From Amphiduros pacificus (taxonomy: Eukaryota > Annelida > Polychaeta > Phyllodocida > Hesionidae), in the NCBI GenBank assembly GCA_949316495.1, contig OX439004.1:29170904-29234903 (forward strand): DNA of 64,000 nt. The letters are read 5' to 3'. This document shows positions 51,371 through 63,250 of the stretch, in pieces. Position 1 is the stretch's first letter. Each line of letters starts with the position of its first letter. Made by a program: the position numbers and the translations under genes. The notes under the pieces were generated by a model that did no database searches, was not told the DNA's origin, and saw nothing but the letters and a program-made list of their open reading frames with translations.

Positions 51371-54300
51371 ACAGCACCACCAACTATATTGGTTGTGTCG
51401 AGGTAGTGGAGCCCAAGTTATGAGGCGGTAAAAGTACTGGAGCCTTGTTAGCATTCCTAGATTGTAAATCTTTATAGAGTAACGCTTTAGTGTACATCTA
51501 ATATTTATATACAGTCCTGGGGCACCCCTATCGGTGTATCAATGGCATGTACCACTATGTATCTTTGATGTGTTACCTGCAGAGTAAATGGGTATTCATT
51601 AAACTGTTTATGGCGCAAGTTCGTTGCAGGTCATTCTTGGGCCCTCAGGAATCAACATAAAGAGTAGAAGTATATGTACATATATGCTCTGCTATGCGGG
51701 GTTTGTGGGTTACTTACGTCACAATGTCCGGTCTTATGGCAATACTGTGAGTGGTGGTTACCTGATGTTACCCATTCACACATATTCACCTCATTACACA
51801 CTTCAATCCCTTCTAAAAACTTCCAAGAAAAATATTCAAGCAGCCTCATTACATGTTCACTTTTTTGCAATCATTTTTTTCATTTAATTTTAAGCAAAGT
51901 TAAAGTTTATACTGGAAGGACGTGACTTGAATTAGCAAGTGTTGGTCACTTATTTCTCTACCACTACGAATCTCAACCACCAAAGTCAAATGTGGATAAG
52001 AAAAAAGCCACAGCTATTGAAATGAGACATGGGAAATCCCACGAAAATCGATGGGCTTTTTATATTCCCATTACACATACAATAGACAGCAGAATCGTTT
52101 TAAAACAAAGCCTCTTGACGGAGCAAGGCATCCGAATCAAGCGGTAGAAACAGCATTCGCATTGACCTATGATACCCAGTGCAGGGCATGTTAAATTCAG
52201 GCGTCAACTTGAGAGTTTAGTTGCCATAAGAAACAATTTCTACCGCGCTATTTTGCTTTTGTAAATTAGATCAATATATGATGTCAATATAAAATGCTAG
52301 ACTGAATTGATTTTATATAATATTGCAATAGCAATTAAAACATCTTGTGGTGATATTCCATTACAATTAAAAGATGTATTGCATTGCGAATTACGGCATA
52401 CAAATGTCAGTCTTTTCAAATACGTTTAAAATCTATGGAAATCTGTTGTAGATTGCTCTTACCTTATCAGATCAGCGATACAATCCAACTGACAAGGCTA
52501 ACTGATGTGTTCAATATATAGACAAATTCCACAAATAAAAAAACTTCCGCCAATCACTCTATTAAACCAACAGGAACAAACAGTCAGATAGGGGGCATAT
52601 CAAAAGTGAGCTAACAGGATAGAGGCTTGACATAAGGGCACATATTTTGTGGACGTATTATTTGTCAATTCAAGTTAATATATCGTTCTTTTATATTATA
52701 CCACTGTTCTCATCATAAACTAATTTGCGGAACCAAACGGTATCTCGTTCATGACAAATAACATGCAGTATTAAATGGGGATATACAGATCGGATTCTTT
52801 GTTTGAAATTCCCCCTTGCGTCTGACAAAACATGATTAAATCAGCGCGATCAGGAGTGTGAGAATATGGTGAAAACCAGTCCTATTTAATCAAACAGGCA
52901 CCTAAATCCGCAACAAAATTAACATTGCAACAAATCATTACAATATTGTTTTGCTTGACCTGTTTACAAGTACAATATTTATTACAGCCTTGGCCCATCT
53001 GTATTAATTAATGATACCGTTCTGGCCAGGCACCAGCGGCACATGATTAAATACTTGGAACTGGGGGGCTGTAATAAACAGTCATATGATTATCATCTGT
53101 TTTGAAATGACACCAAATATCCATGAAACTCGCAATAACACCTAAAATAGACACTATGACTACATTAGATACTAGTATATCATATCATTTTCATATGATT
53201 TCATAAACAAAACGCAATGGAAATTTCATAAGGACAGTATTCAAAGAATAAGATGAAATTGCGTATTCAAAAAATGAAATTGAAATTGAGTAAAATAAAT
53301 AGAATTACTATGATTTGATAGTGCCCCTGTGGTTAGCATTGTGGTGTTAGCAGCACCTAACGACCAGTGTGGAGTGCAGTTATGTGGAGGTGATATTTGC
53401 TGAGACTAGGTCCTGGCACCCACCACTCAGTCAACATAAACTCTGCTAGTAGATGAACACTTCACACATCCACAACACCATAACAGGATTACCTCTAATT
53501 GTTTTATTTTTTTTAATTTATATTGCCTTTATTGGGCAAAATGGAATTTTGAATGTTTGCTATTCTCTCCTTAAAACAATATAAAATCTTCAAAACCAAA
53601 AAAAGATGTGTCAACTGGTACTTCACCTTTGGATTATCATATAGGCAAACCAACTACATTCTTGCACTTGTTTCATGAAGCTGTTCCTCTATCATGACTC
53701 ACATCCCAAACACTATGATATGTCTCTCCGCTGACCACAATAAGAGTCTATATGTCACCATTGAGGTGCAAATATGTGTACTGAAATAACACGGGGTTTT
53801 CGGGTGTAATTAAAGAACACCCACATATGTTATATACAGTTCATAGAAAAGGCGAATAGTTAATAATGATTTAATGCTGCAGACCTCACATTGTTCTATT
53901 TTTAGAATTAAATAATCCATTAATCCATCTACAATGTTATTCACGAGATTAGGATGAAAGACAAACAGATAAAACCGAAGAATTATCTGCTTGAGCATGA
54001 CAAAAACCGGGTGTAATATGGAGTCTATTATTACCCACAATGCATCATAAAACAGACAGACCTGACACACACCCCCTCCTACACCTCTGCTGATTGCCAG
54101 TGAGGTAGGCCTACACTATTCCTACTTTAGCTAATTGTAAGTGCAACCAATTCGGATATTTTAGGAAGTATTGCCTACAAGGAAAGATAGTGTTCTGTAA
54201 AGTTTATTTACTCCTGCAGAAATAAAGTTATGTCAATGTCTTCTCATAATACAAATATGTATATCAGACACATCTTTTGAAATATGAAACATTTTATTAC

Positions 54301-54629
54301 ATATTTACCAGTGCATTTATGCATCCAAAGCCTTTATAAATTCTCTTGACATGAATACATATGGTTAGATGCCTGCACACTTAGTTGATACAATCCTGCA
54401 AATATAGTGTGTTAATATAGACCTTGTATGAGTTGGTGTGTGAGTATGCAGGTGACTGACCTCAGAGGACCTCGGAGCAGTTATTACAGGAAAGGTGTGG
54501 ATGATAACCATGGTTATGTTTTATGATGTATGAGCAGTCTGTGTGTGAACAGTCAATACTACAGTCCCATCCAAATCTTCTTCAAGTCTACAAGATTGAT
54601 TTACTTTAATTGTACTCATTCACTCATAC

Positions 54630-54706
54630 CTTTAAATATATGATATATATACGTGTATATGTATGTGTGTTGTATGTATATGTATGTGTATATGTATGTG
54701 AAATTG
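54630..54706. repeat. TA/TG microsatellite
   Basis: Runs of 'tatatgtatgtgt'. Confidence 0.85.
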
Positions 54707-54769
54707 TGCTGAGGTAATAATCTACATCAAACCCTATTACTAAATTGTGAGGTTAAGTTTGTCACTCAC

Positions 54770-54782
54770 CGTAGCTGGGGTT
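54770..54782 (-). CDS. Candidate 13-nt microexon or broken CAP domain 1 exon (NPSYG)
   Basis: AACCCCAGCTACG lies between tatag and gtgagt on the - strand. It encodes N-P-S-Y and a G that completes the GGT codon of the exon at 50971, giving [12 protein letters not shown] as expected for a CAP domain. Upstream in the same frame is DEIVAWSSSAYTLYKV, whose W, Y and NP spacing resembles a CAP exon, but a TAG separates it from NPSYG. Either the exon is 13 nt with tag as acceptor, or it is a full exon with a stop. Confidence 0.4.
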
Positions 54783-56250
54783 CTATACCTTATATAAAGT
54801 ATATGCTGAGCTACTCCAGGCCACTATTTCGTCATACACTATAAATATCACCAAGCATAAATCAGATAATGCAGCAATTATATTTCAACATGCAATGGAA
54901 TCCTTGTGGAACTCCACTTCATGTTATCACCTCCTGGCAGCGGTCGGGGTGATCATTGCAAATGGTCCAGCAGAGTCATCAGTTTGAATGTAGAGCAGAC
55001 TCTGCGAAAACACTGGGCGAAGAATACATCATTGTATATCCATGACACGTAGACACTCTTTATAATATCTCATCTGACTTTATCAATCCCAATGCCATGG
55101 TCCCTGTGCTATTTATAGTAAGATGCATGACTATCTATTTCTTCTATCGCTGTTCCAATCTGGTTGAGTAATTCTCCATCATACTTTAAAGTGTGTAAGT
55201 GTAAAAAGTGTCAATGTAATATAAACTCAGTTGTTATGTGAACAATAAAGTTATAATGAACTCAAATAACAAAGGCACAAAGCAATGCATGATGGTAGCA
55301 TGATCCTTCATCAGCAAAAAAAAAATCTCCTACGACTTTGAACATGCCATGATTACAACCGTTTGTCAGGCATTAATTCAGATCGATTGTTGCACCACAT
55401 GTTTAACACACCGTTATGCATATTACAAACATTGCTGTTTTCAAGTGATTAATGGGTATTAATCGCAAACTAATGGATAAACAGTGAACACATGGCCACA
55501 TTTCAAGAGAACATAAACATTTTGCAAGAGCTCTAGAATATCTGCGTTAGTTTATTGGCCTAATAAACCTTCAGCATATATGTTTTTAAAAAAAAATCAC
55601 TTTAAATCACTTCCTAAATTGCACCAACGTTTCTGATAGTGTCCCATAACCATAATCCTTTTAAGGAATTTTGGCATGAATTCAATATCGATGCTCTTGA
55701 CATGACCTTTATTTGATCATGAAATGCAACATACCACACAATGTAGTGTTGCATGATTTTCGATTATCACACAATATTTATCCTTTATGTTCCAATAATA
55801 CATGACCTTACTTTTGGACCTATGATTCATATCATAATATTTGATAATTGTTGCTTTGATACAGACATTGGTCATTACGATGGTCAAACAGTTTAACTCT
55901 CAGGACAAATAAGACCACCTATTTGACGTGTAGTTCCTTAGATTTAGATATCTGTACTTAAATGATATTATTTTCAATTGTCTGATGCCCATTAGCAACT
56001 TGACTTAAATTTGCGTGGCAAGAATTTGGAGGAGACGCCAAAGGCAAGAAGGATTTGGAATAAATAAGATAGCCAGACAGTTGCCATGGTGACCATTAAG
56101 GTAGAATCTGATCGATAATGACCAATGGTCCTGACAGTGCCACCTATCATAGATGCTAAATACAGATCCTGACACACAATGTGTCCTATGGGCCACTGAA
56201 ATTGTCTCTGTCATTCATTTTAACATTGTCCTCATCACATAAACCAGTCG
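54783..56250. other. No gene seen
   Basis: Non-coding AT-rich sequence upstream of the candidate CAP microexon. GCCAGGAGGT at 54929-54938 (- strand) matches the start of the domain 2 WYSE exon but the frame is soon closed. Confidence 0.35.
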
Positions 56251-56786
56251 ATGTTTACATCATATATGTGACAACAAATGGGTGTTAAAACACACATTTG
56301 GAAGTATGGATGTTTACAATACTTGTATGGGAACACACTTATCTTCAAGGATCAATGGATGTTAACAACACATACGTAGGAACTAATGGATGTTTACATC
56401 ACACATGTGTGAACTAATGGATGTTTACATCACACATGTGGGAACTAATGTATGTTTATATCATACATGTGGGAACTAATGGAGGTTTACCTCACACATG
56501 TGGGAACTAATGGATGTTTACATCACACATGTGGGAACTAATGGAGGTTTACATCACATATGTGGGAACTAATGGATGTTATATCATACATGTGGGAACT
56601 AATGGAGGTTTACATCACACATGTGGGAACTAATGGAGGTTTACATCACATATGTGGGAACTAATGGATGTTTATATCATACATGTGGGAACTAATGGAG
56701 GTTTACCTCACACATGTGGGAACTAATGGATGTTAACAATAGACATGTGTGAACTAATGGATGTTTACATCACACAAGTGGGAACT
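56251..56786. repeat. 31-bp minisatellite, about 17 copies
   Basis: Unit 'ggaactaatggatgtttaca' + 'tcacacatgtg'. More diverged at its left edge. Confidence 0.93.
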
Positions 56787-57640
56787 GGTATCTTCTCTAA
56801 TGAGAATGTTAAGGATATAGTTTGCTTATTCCGAGTGTAGGGATCATTACAATAACAATATCCCAGAGAATATTCTTTCATCATCAGAGTGATTCCGTCA
56901 ATACGAGATATCACAGTCATGATAATTCTTCATATATAAGAGCTGATCATTGCTATGATGACTCTCCCCATACGAAAATGGTTTTTATATTGATACGTAT
57001 TCCCAAATGTCACATCCCATAACTACAATGACTCTTCCCATACGAGCTGTCTTCATTATTATCATGATTTTCCAATATATTAAAGACTAATCACACCTCT
57101 TACCGGAGGAGACTTGCTTATTATTATTTTGTCCATGGTTATAAATATTGTCCCATATTAGATTGTTCAAAAGTATAATGACTCTTTGCGCATGTCGTTC
57201 TCCATTAACATAATTTATGACTTCTTGGCCAAACAACCTTTATTATAACAATCTTATTTTTACAGAGGCGTGCTTAGTATGTAATTATTCTTCCCATAGT
57301 GATCCTGTTCACTATCAATTAGAAATAGTCCTGATGTTGAGGAAGCCATGTTACCTGGAGATCGCCTAGATAGCTTTTTGGCGTGGTGTGGTCATAGGTG
57401 TCACGTGGTAGTTTATGGTTATGTCAGAGATAAGCTGTAAGATGAGAGACGGATGCCAGCAGGGTACAAAGTGCCTTCTTTACCATGTTAATCAAGCCCT
57501 TCCCATGATGCACTTTGAGTTGGAATATGACTGCCTCTCACACGTTTTACTCTCATATTTATGGCTTAAGTCCGTGACTGTCATTAGTCTTCCGTCCTAT
57601 AAGTGTTTACTCATCATGGGTTAAATCTGAATCTCTCAAA
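56787..57640. other. No gene seen
   Basis: Contains a possible donor-bounded stretch at 57354-57410 (- strand), considered and rejected. Confidence 0.35.
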
Positions 57641-58080
57641 TATATGACAATGAGAGCTGCATTCTACTACCTCTCTAGTTCTTTCTTTCTTAGTCTCGAC
57701 TGTAGATAAAACTTAAGTGTGACATTATATCTACCCAGCCCTTCCTTTCTGAAATCTCTACTCTGAATAAATCTAATTGATTAAATCTGCCTTTCTCTCA
57801 AGACCTTCATTCTCCGTCTTTACTCTGGATAAATCTAAATGGTTAATTCTGATTATCTCTCTAGTCCTTCTTTTCCAGAGTCTCTAATCTGGATAAATCT
57901 AAATGGTTATCTCTGCCTTTCTCTTTACCCCTTCCTTTCCAGAGTCTCTAATCTGGATAAATCTAAATGGTTATCTCTGCCTTTCTCTTTACCCCTTCCT
58001 TTCCAGAGTCTCTAATCTGGACAAATCTAAATGGTTATCTCTGCCTTTCTCTTTACCCCTTCCTTTCTGAGAGTATCCGC
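57640..58080. repeat. 64-bp tandem repeat, about 6 units
   Basis: Unit 'tctggataaatctaaatggt' + 'tatctctgcctttctcttta' + 'ccccttcctttccagagtct' + 'ctaa'. Three units starting at 57888, 57952 and 58016 are nearly identical; those to the left are diverged. Confidence 0.9.
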
Positions 58081-59600
58081 TATATACGTCAATTGTTTAT
58101 TCTCGGCATTTATCTTAATTGTTTAATTTGCTTCTTTTCTCAGAATATTTCCTCCTCTTGGAGCAGCTCAATGCGTTACTCTGCATGTCTCTCGAAATAA
58201 AATACTCATGAAAAATGAATAAATTAAAACTTAATAGCTATAAAAGACCATAAAAGAAGAGTGATGGTTTATGCACGTTATTGACACAAAGATGTTGATA
58301 ATCGTAGCCGCCCTAACTGAGGTGCCCACGGCCTGTCAGCATGGAGTGTGTTTGCTCGGCCATCCAGAATAATGCCATTGTTGTAAACGTCATAACCTCT
58401 CTTAATTAAGCCTCTGTTTGATATATTGTAGTTGAGCAGCCTCTACTCCAAAACCCTGGAGTACCCCAGGGACAGAAATAAACTGATATGGGAAATGGGT
58501 GCAGGCCAGGAGACACAGACATATTTCATAAGGTTGGAAAAGCAGCATGAGATATGTTTGGCTGCAGCCCAGGAAGTGTGAAAAAATAGAACTTTATAAT
58601 CAAAGCATTAAATGACTTTAATAATACCTGGTATTGACTATTAATGAGTGTCAGCCTATATTTGAATAAATGTGACTGATCAGCTGAGTTACTGTTCGAA
58701 GACAGAGCTGAGCAAGATCACACATTGATTCTGTGTCGCCCTCACATTTAACGTGGACCACAAAAAGCCCAGTGATTTGTTTTTCAGCACACAAATTGAC
58801 AGTGACAGCACACAAATTAAATTTCAGAAACATGGAACGACCTCATCTGTAACAAATCAATCCTGCACCGGAGAGGTGAAGTAGTGCGGTCCTGGCTGGC
58901 ACATCAAATCTCCGAATGAGCTTTAACTTCATCTTTCTCTCCACATAATGGCTCCCCCGTGCTTGAACAACAACTTAATTGCCTCCTCAAAGTTTTACAA
59001 CAAATTGATAAGATATTCTAATGGACACTTCCTTTAAATGTGATATGATAAAAGTATTACAAATCATAACGGAAGTGCAGAAGTAATGCTTGTGCAGAAC
59101 TGATACCATAATTTTTTTAGGAGTGTCTACCGAGATATCAATGAAATGTGGACAGAATTATACAACGGTGATGACCTTTTGGGAGGATGCATGACATACC
59201 ATCAGAATCTCTGAAGATATTAGGACAGATTTTAAAATAACATTATGAAACCATGCAATACATCTTCATGATTATGAAAATATATTTATAAAATCTCCCA
59301 ACTTTAATATTGTTTATGCTTATAATAATGCAGTAAACAGATGCCAAGCCACAGAGCAGAGCATTGTATTTCGGTGGCAGGCTTCTGTCTCTTCTTTGAT
59401 GACGCATGCGCTTGTTAATCCAAATCGTACTAAACAAATAAAACTTTTGGCCATGCTTGATGGTGGCTCCATAACTAATGGTGATCTTCTGATGCATTTT
59501 GTGTTTGTGTTGTGAGCTGTAATCAGTGTCTATAGGAGATATGAGAAGTGGTTTAGGAGCATCCGAGGAATCAATCAGAGTAAAAACACACCAAGGACTT
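58081..59600. other. No gene seen
   Basis: AT-rich. The 128-codon - strand open frame at 59243-59629 has no recognisable feature. Confidence 0.35.
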
Positions 59601-59825
59601 TCCACAGACTTTTCTCTCAGATACAGCACACTCCACTGCTATAATGACGCCACTGTGATTCAGCTGATGTTTCACACAGCACACTCCATCGCGATTGTGA
59701 CGCCGCTGTGATTTATCTCATGCTCTACATAGCACACTCCATTGATATTGTGACGCCGCTGTGGTTCAAATCAGCTAAGTTCTGCATACCCAGACCAATG
59801 CGATTGTGACGCTGTGCCTCAGCAT
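59600..59825. repeat. About 58-bp tandem repeat, 3-4 diverged copies
   Basis: Repeated 'cacagcacactccat..cgattgtgacgccgctgtg' blocks. Confidence 0.8.
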
Positions 59826-60929
59826 TACAACCAATCACAACCGCTTTATGATTTCATGAGCAACACTGCAACTCTGAACTAGTATATCAAATATACCACA
59901 ATAGTTCCACTCATGTTATTTCTTCTTTTAAGGCACAACGTATTCATTCTTTAGTAATAAAGGTGATTTATTCTTTAGTAATCACGGTGGTCATTACACG
60001 CGTTTTTCAACATACACATAGACGTATAGGTTTTTGATATCATTTAATCTCAAGAGGAAGATAAACAAATTGAATATATGTTCCATCAGTGACACAGTTT
60101 AACCATTCTTCTTTTTTTATAGTGAACACATTTTCACTGTACTATCTACTACAAGTATATTTATATTTTATTACCCTTAAATGGCACGAGTGGAAATATC
60201 CATAATTGAAAAGCTAATGACAAGAAAATGGAAGCATGATGACCGCCATTGCTGATTTGGCCTTGTTTGGGGGTCATTTGTGTTTGCTTTTTAGGAGAAA
60301 GCCTGAATAGGGCTGATATCCCGGGGGAGTTTGCAAGCTTGCTACCAACATCTCTTGATCGGTCTCTTAAAGCAGACAAAGTGCTGTGATGTCTGGTGTG
60401 GGATAATCAATGTGGACACCTTTGTCTGATTCTGACATCGTATATGCCCACCGCCAATGGTCCCGGCAGGGAATAGGGGACCTGTATAATTCTGTGCCAT
60501 ACTGCTTTATGTATATAAAAACTCTTTATTTTCCCATGGCTGAATCGCTAATTGGATTTGATCAGATCAACTGGATATGTTATACATATAAAATAAGTTC
60601 TTAGAGCTGTCATTTGTTTTGTCACTTTTCTGAGTATATACTGGGAGAATCCTATGAGCTATCTGATGTTTAATTGCTCACTCTTTATTGGAAATGTCAT
60701 TATTTGTGCAAATAGTGAGACTCCAAATGTCAGCCATTTAGGGTGAGGGAGATTAACAACACTGTATGGCTGGACAAGGAATGATCGAAGAGGAATTCCG
60801 GGGATTATTTTAGCTGACAAAATATGGAAAATGATCTGATGTGTCTTTAATGTCACTGGACTCATAGCGTGCAAGACTGCGATATTTCTACGAAAAAAAC
60901 TTTCATGAACACGTGGTATTTCTTTTCGT
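59826..60929. other. No gene seen
   Basis: Non-coding sequence with nothing recognised. Confidence 0.35.
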
Positions 60930-61135
60930 CCCCCGCATCCTTCGCAAGGCTAAAAGAGGGGGACATTAAATTGAGCTGTGTCCATGCGTGCGCGCATGCG
61001 TGCGTGCGTGCGTGCGTCCGTCCGTAAAAGTGGTATATTACTTGTGTGCACGATACAGCCACAACGGTTTGACATTTAGCTCAGATATTGCACACATGCA
61101 CTCCTACATGACCCCACTGTGGCCGAACTCATATC
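60930..61135. mobile_element. Mollusc-type hairpin-ended repeat
   Basis: Starts with a hairpin GTCCCCCGCATCCTTCGCAA...GGGGGAC (60930-60966), then 'gcgtgcgtgcgtccgtccgt' microsatellite and 'ggtttgacatttagctcaga', like the start of the element at 8388. 3' part unclear. Confidence 0.5.
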
Positions 61136-61969
61136 TTATAGGACAAACCATCATATACTTGTGCATCTGAATGTTACCAAATAAGAGTGGGTTTATCAAA
61201 ATAACACTGAATGATTAAAACTATTATTTAGCATAATCGTCTTGCAATATTGCTCTCATTAATTCAAAAGTTGTGTTCTAAGATAAATGAGCATTATTCT
61301 ATGACTTAGTGCGAGAACAACCTATATATAGGTTTATGCAATATTTGGTTGGACTTTTAATACATAATGTGTGCCATTTATTGCATATTTGTTCATATAG
61401 CTTACAAAGCAACACAAGATTATACCCACGGGAAGATTGAAATAATATTTTATGAGGCATTATTTTCCTCCATACACCCTGGTAATTTTCTTATCCAAAG
61501 TTGTGATTTCAGCTTTCACCCATTTAGTGACACATTGCAAGGAGATTTGATATTGCCACATTTTCCCTATGATTTGCACATAGTGCATACTACAATATAT
61601 GATTACATGTAATGAGATACATAAATGTGATATTTACATTTCCCATGGTACACACTCATAACTTACAGTGTATGGACAGTGTATGTGATGATTTATGGAA
61701 ACAGATATAAATAATGAGATACATGCAAGTAGGATGCATTCCACAAAGAGCACGATGATATCTGTGGAGACATTACAGTGATAGGCGCAATGATATAGCA
61801 TCATAAATCACCCTGTGCACATGCTGCATGTAGGTAAAGTGCTCCATAAAACAGGGACATGTTGCCTGAGGTCACTCTCAATGAGAGCAGGTCTCATCGT
61901 CAGTAGACCATTCTATGTGGTCAGAGACAATGCCATAATGCCAGAGACATTTGCCACAGAGGTCGAGAC
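61136..61969. other. No gene seen
   Basis: Non-coding AT-rich sequence. Confidence 0.35.
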
Positions 61970-62240
61970 AGAGTCCAATACCATCAACAGAGTCCAATAC
62001 CATCAGCAGAGTCCAATGCCATATGCCATAAAAGTCCAATGCCCTAAGCAGAGTCCAATACCATATGCCATAAAAGTCGAATGCCCTAAGCAGAGTCCAA
62101 TACCATATGCCATAAAAGTCAAATGCCCTAAGAAGAGTCCAATGCCATATGCAATAAAAGTCCAATGCCCTAAGCAGAGTCCAATACCATATGCCATAAA
62201 AGTCAAATGCCCTAAGCAGAGTCCAATGCCAAAAGCAGAG
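61970..62240. repeat. 42-bp minisatellite open in frame on both strands
   Basis: Unit 'agagtccaataccatatgcc' + 'ataaaagtcaaatgccctaa' + 'gc', about six copies. Forty-two is a multiple of three, so the + frame (61815-62327, 170 codons) repeats SPIPYAIKVKCPKQ and two - frames stay open. Confidence 0.93.
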
Positions 62241-63152
62241 AACATGTCAGCGATCATTGTCACATTGAAAGATACAAAAACCATGTTGCCATATCATTTA
62301 TGTAAAGTGGACCTAAACAAAATGTAAATCCTTTAATCAATAGTAACATTTTTGAACACATATTTCATCATCTATACACCCTACAATACAATAAAGTAAA
62401 TGTAGATAGGATTTACTCACAAAGCAAATCAAGCATATAAATGTATGGTATTGCCGTACCAGACACACCAACACTTATGTAGGGGTATGATAATGCCCTG
62501 GTTGTCATTGGTACAAGGTATGACCACAAGGTTCTGTATTTAGTCTACGCCTGGGGATTGATGCAGACAACTCCCGATGACCACAAGGTTTTCGCTTGGC
62601 CTATGCCTAGCGACGTATGCAAACAGTTCCTGATGTGTTTGCATGCACAGTTTACACTCAGCTGACAAGTGACCCAATCATTAAATGTCAACAAAACACC
62701 GTTTTGTTCATTTATTCTGTATCAAACTGTGAAGGGAATGTAATCTTACCCAGCATAACGAGAAATGTTTAGCTTTCCTTGTCCCTTTGTTGACATCCCT
62801 ATAATTTGATATTCAACTTTAAATTGCAATGTGGGAATGTTCGTTCTATGTGTCTGTAGGTGTAAAGGCAAATAGGAAACTATCCATATCATATCAGACT
62901 GTCATCTACTCTCATGCAGTAATATCTACACTAATACCATTATATTTATGTTATATTGTTACGCTTTATATTTTTGACATTTGTAACCATAGAGTTCCCG
63001 ATTCTACCCTTGAACATAGGTGTGGTGACAGTCCATGCAATGCACCTAATACTGAACAAAGACATGTATTATAAGATGCAGGGTACAATGACAAGAATAC
63101 TACCAGCTTGTGGTACAGAAGGCAACGTAGATCTGACATAGAGAAGGCTTAC
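62241..63152. other. No gene seen
   Basis: Non-coding; a short repeat 'gaccacaaggtt' with 'tagtctacgcctggg' / 'tggcctatgcctagc' occurs twice at 62522-62612. Confidence 0.35.
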
Positions 63153-63250
63153 CTTGGTTTGTGCTGCTTGTCCTGATGGCTACAGCAGACAGCCAATCCA
63201 CAGCCACTGCCTATGTAAGACATTGAGGCCCGCCGCCGAGGCTTTATCAT
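63153..63250 (-). CDS. Possible 5' exon of the CAP gene or another - strand gene
   Basis: An open - strand reading MIKPRRRASMSYIGSGCGLA then VCCSHQDKQHKP begins at ATG 63248-63250 and ends at a consensus donor (CCAAG|gtaagc) in phase 2. The patch 63150-63330 is GC-rich in an AT-rich setting, as first exons often are. It has no family match and no link to the CAP exons can be shown. Confidence 0.2.

Larger units (their letters stand above)
50972..54769. other. CAP gene intron
   Basis: Contains a degenerate tandem repeat at about 51070-51370 ('ctctatgactcaccaatata' and variants) and a GC-richer block at about 53320-53490. No exon supported. Confidence 0.4.

Noticed and set aside
53320-53490. 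tRNA-derived SINE
   Set aside because: 'gtggttagcattgtggt' hints at an A box but no B box or A-rich tail is visible.
54925-54940. GCCAGGAGGT identical to the start of the domain 2 WYSE exon
   Set aside because: The frame closes five codons later and the distance to NPSYG is too long; ten bases can match by chance.
57354-57417. - strand stretch HKLPRDTYDHTTPKSYLGDL ending at gtaaca
   Set aside because: Open for only about 23 codons, no CAP motif, and the nearest acceptor puts a stop in frame.
59243-59629. 128-codon - strand open frame
   Set aside because: No recognisable motif, no neighbouring exon signals; expected by chance in 64 kb.
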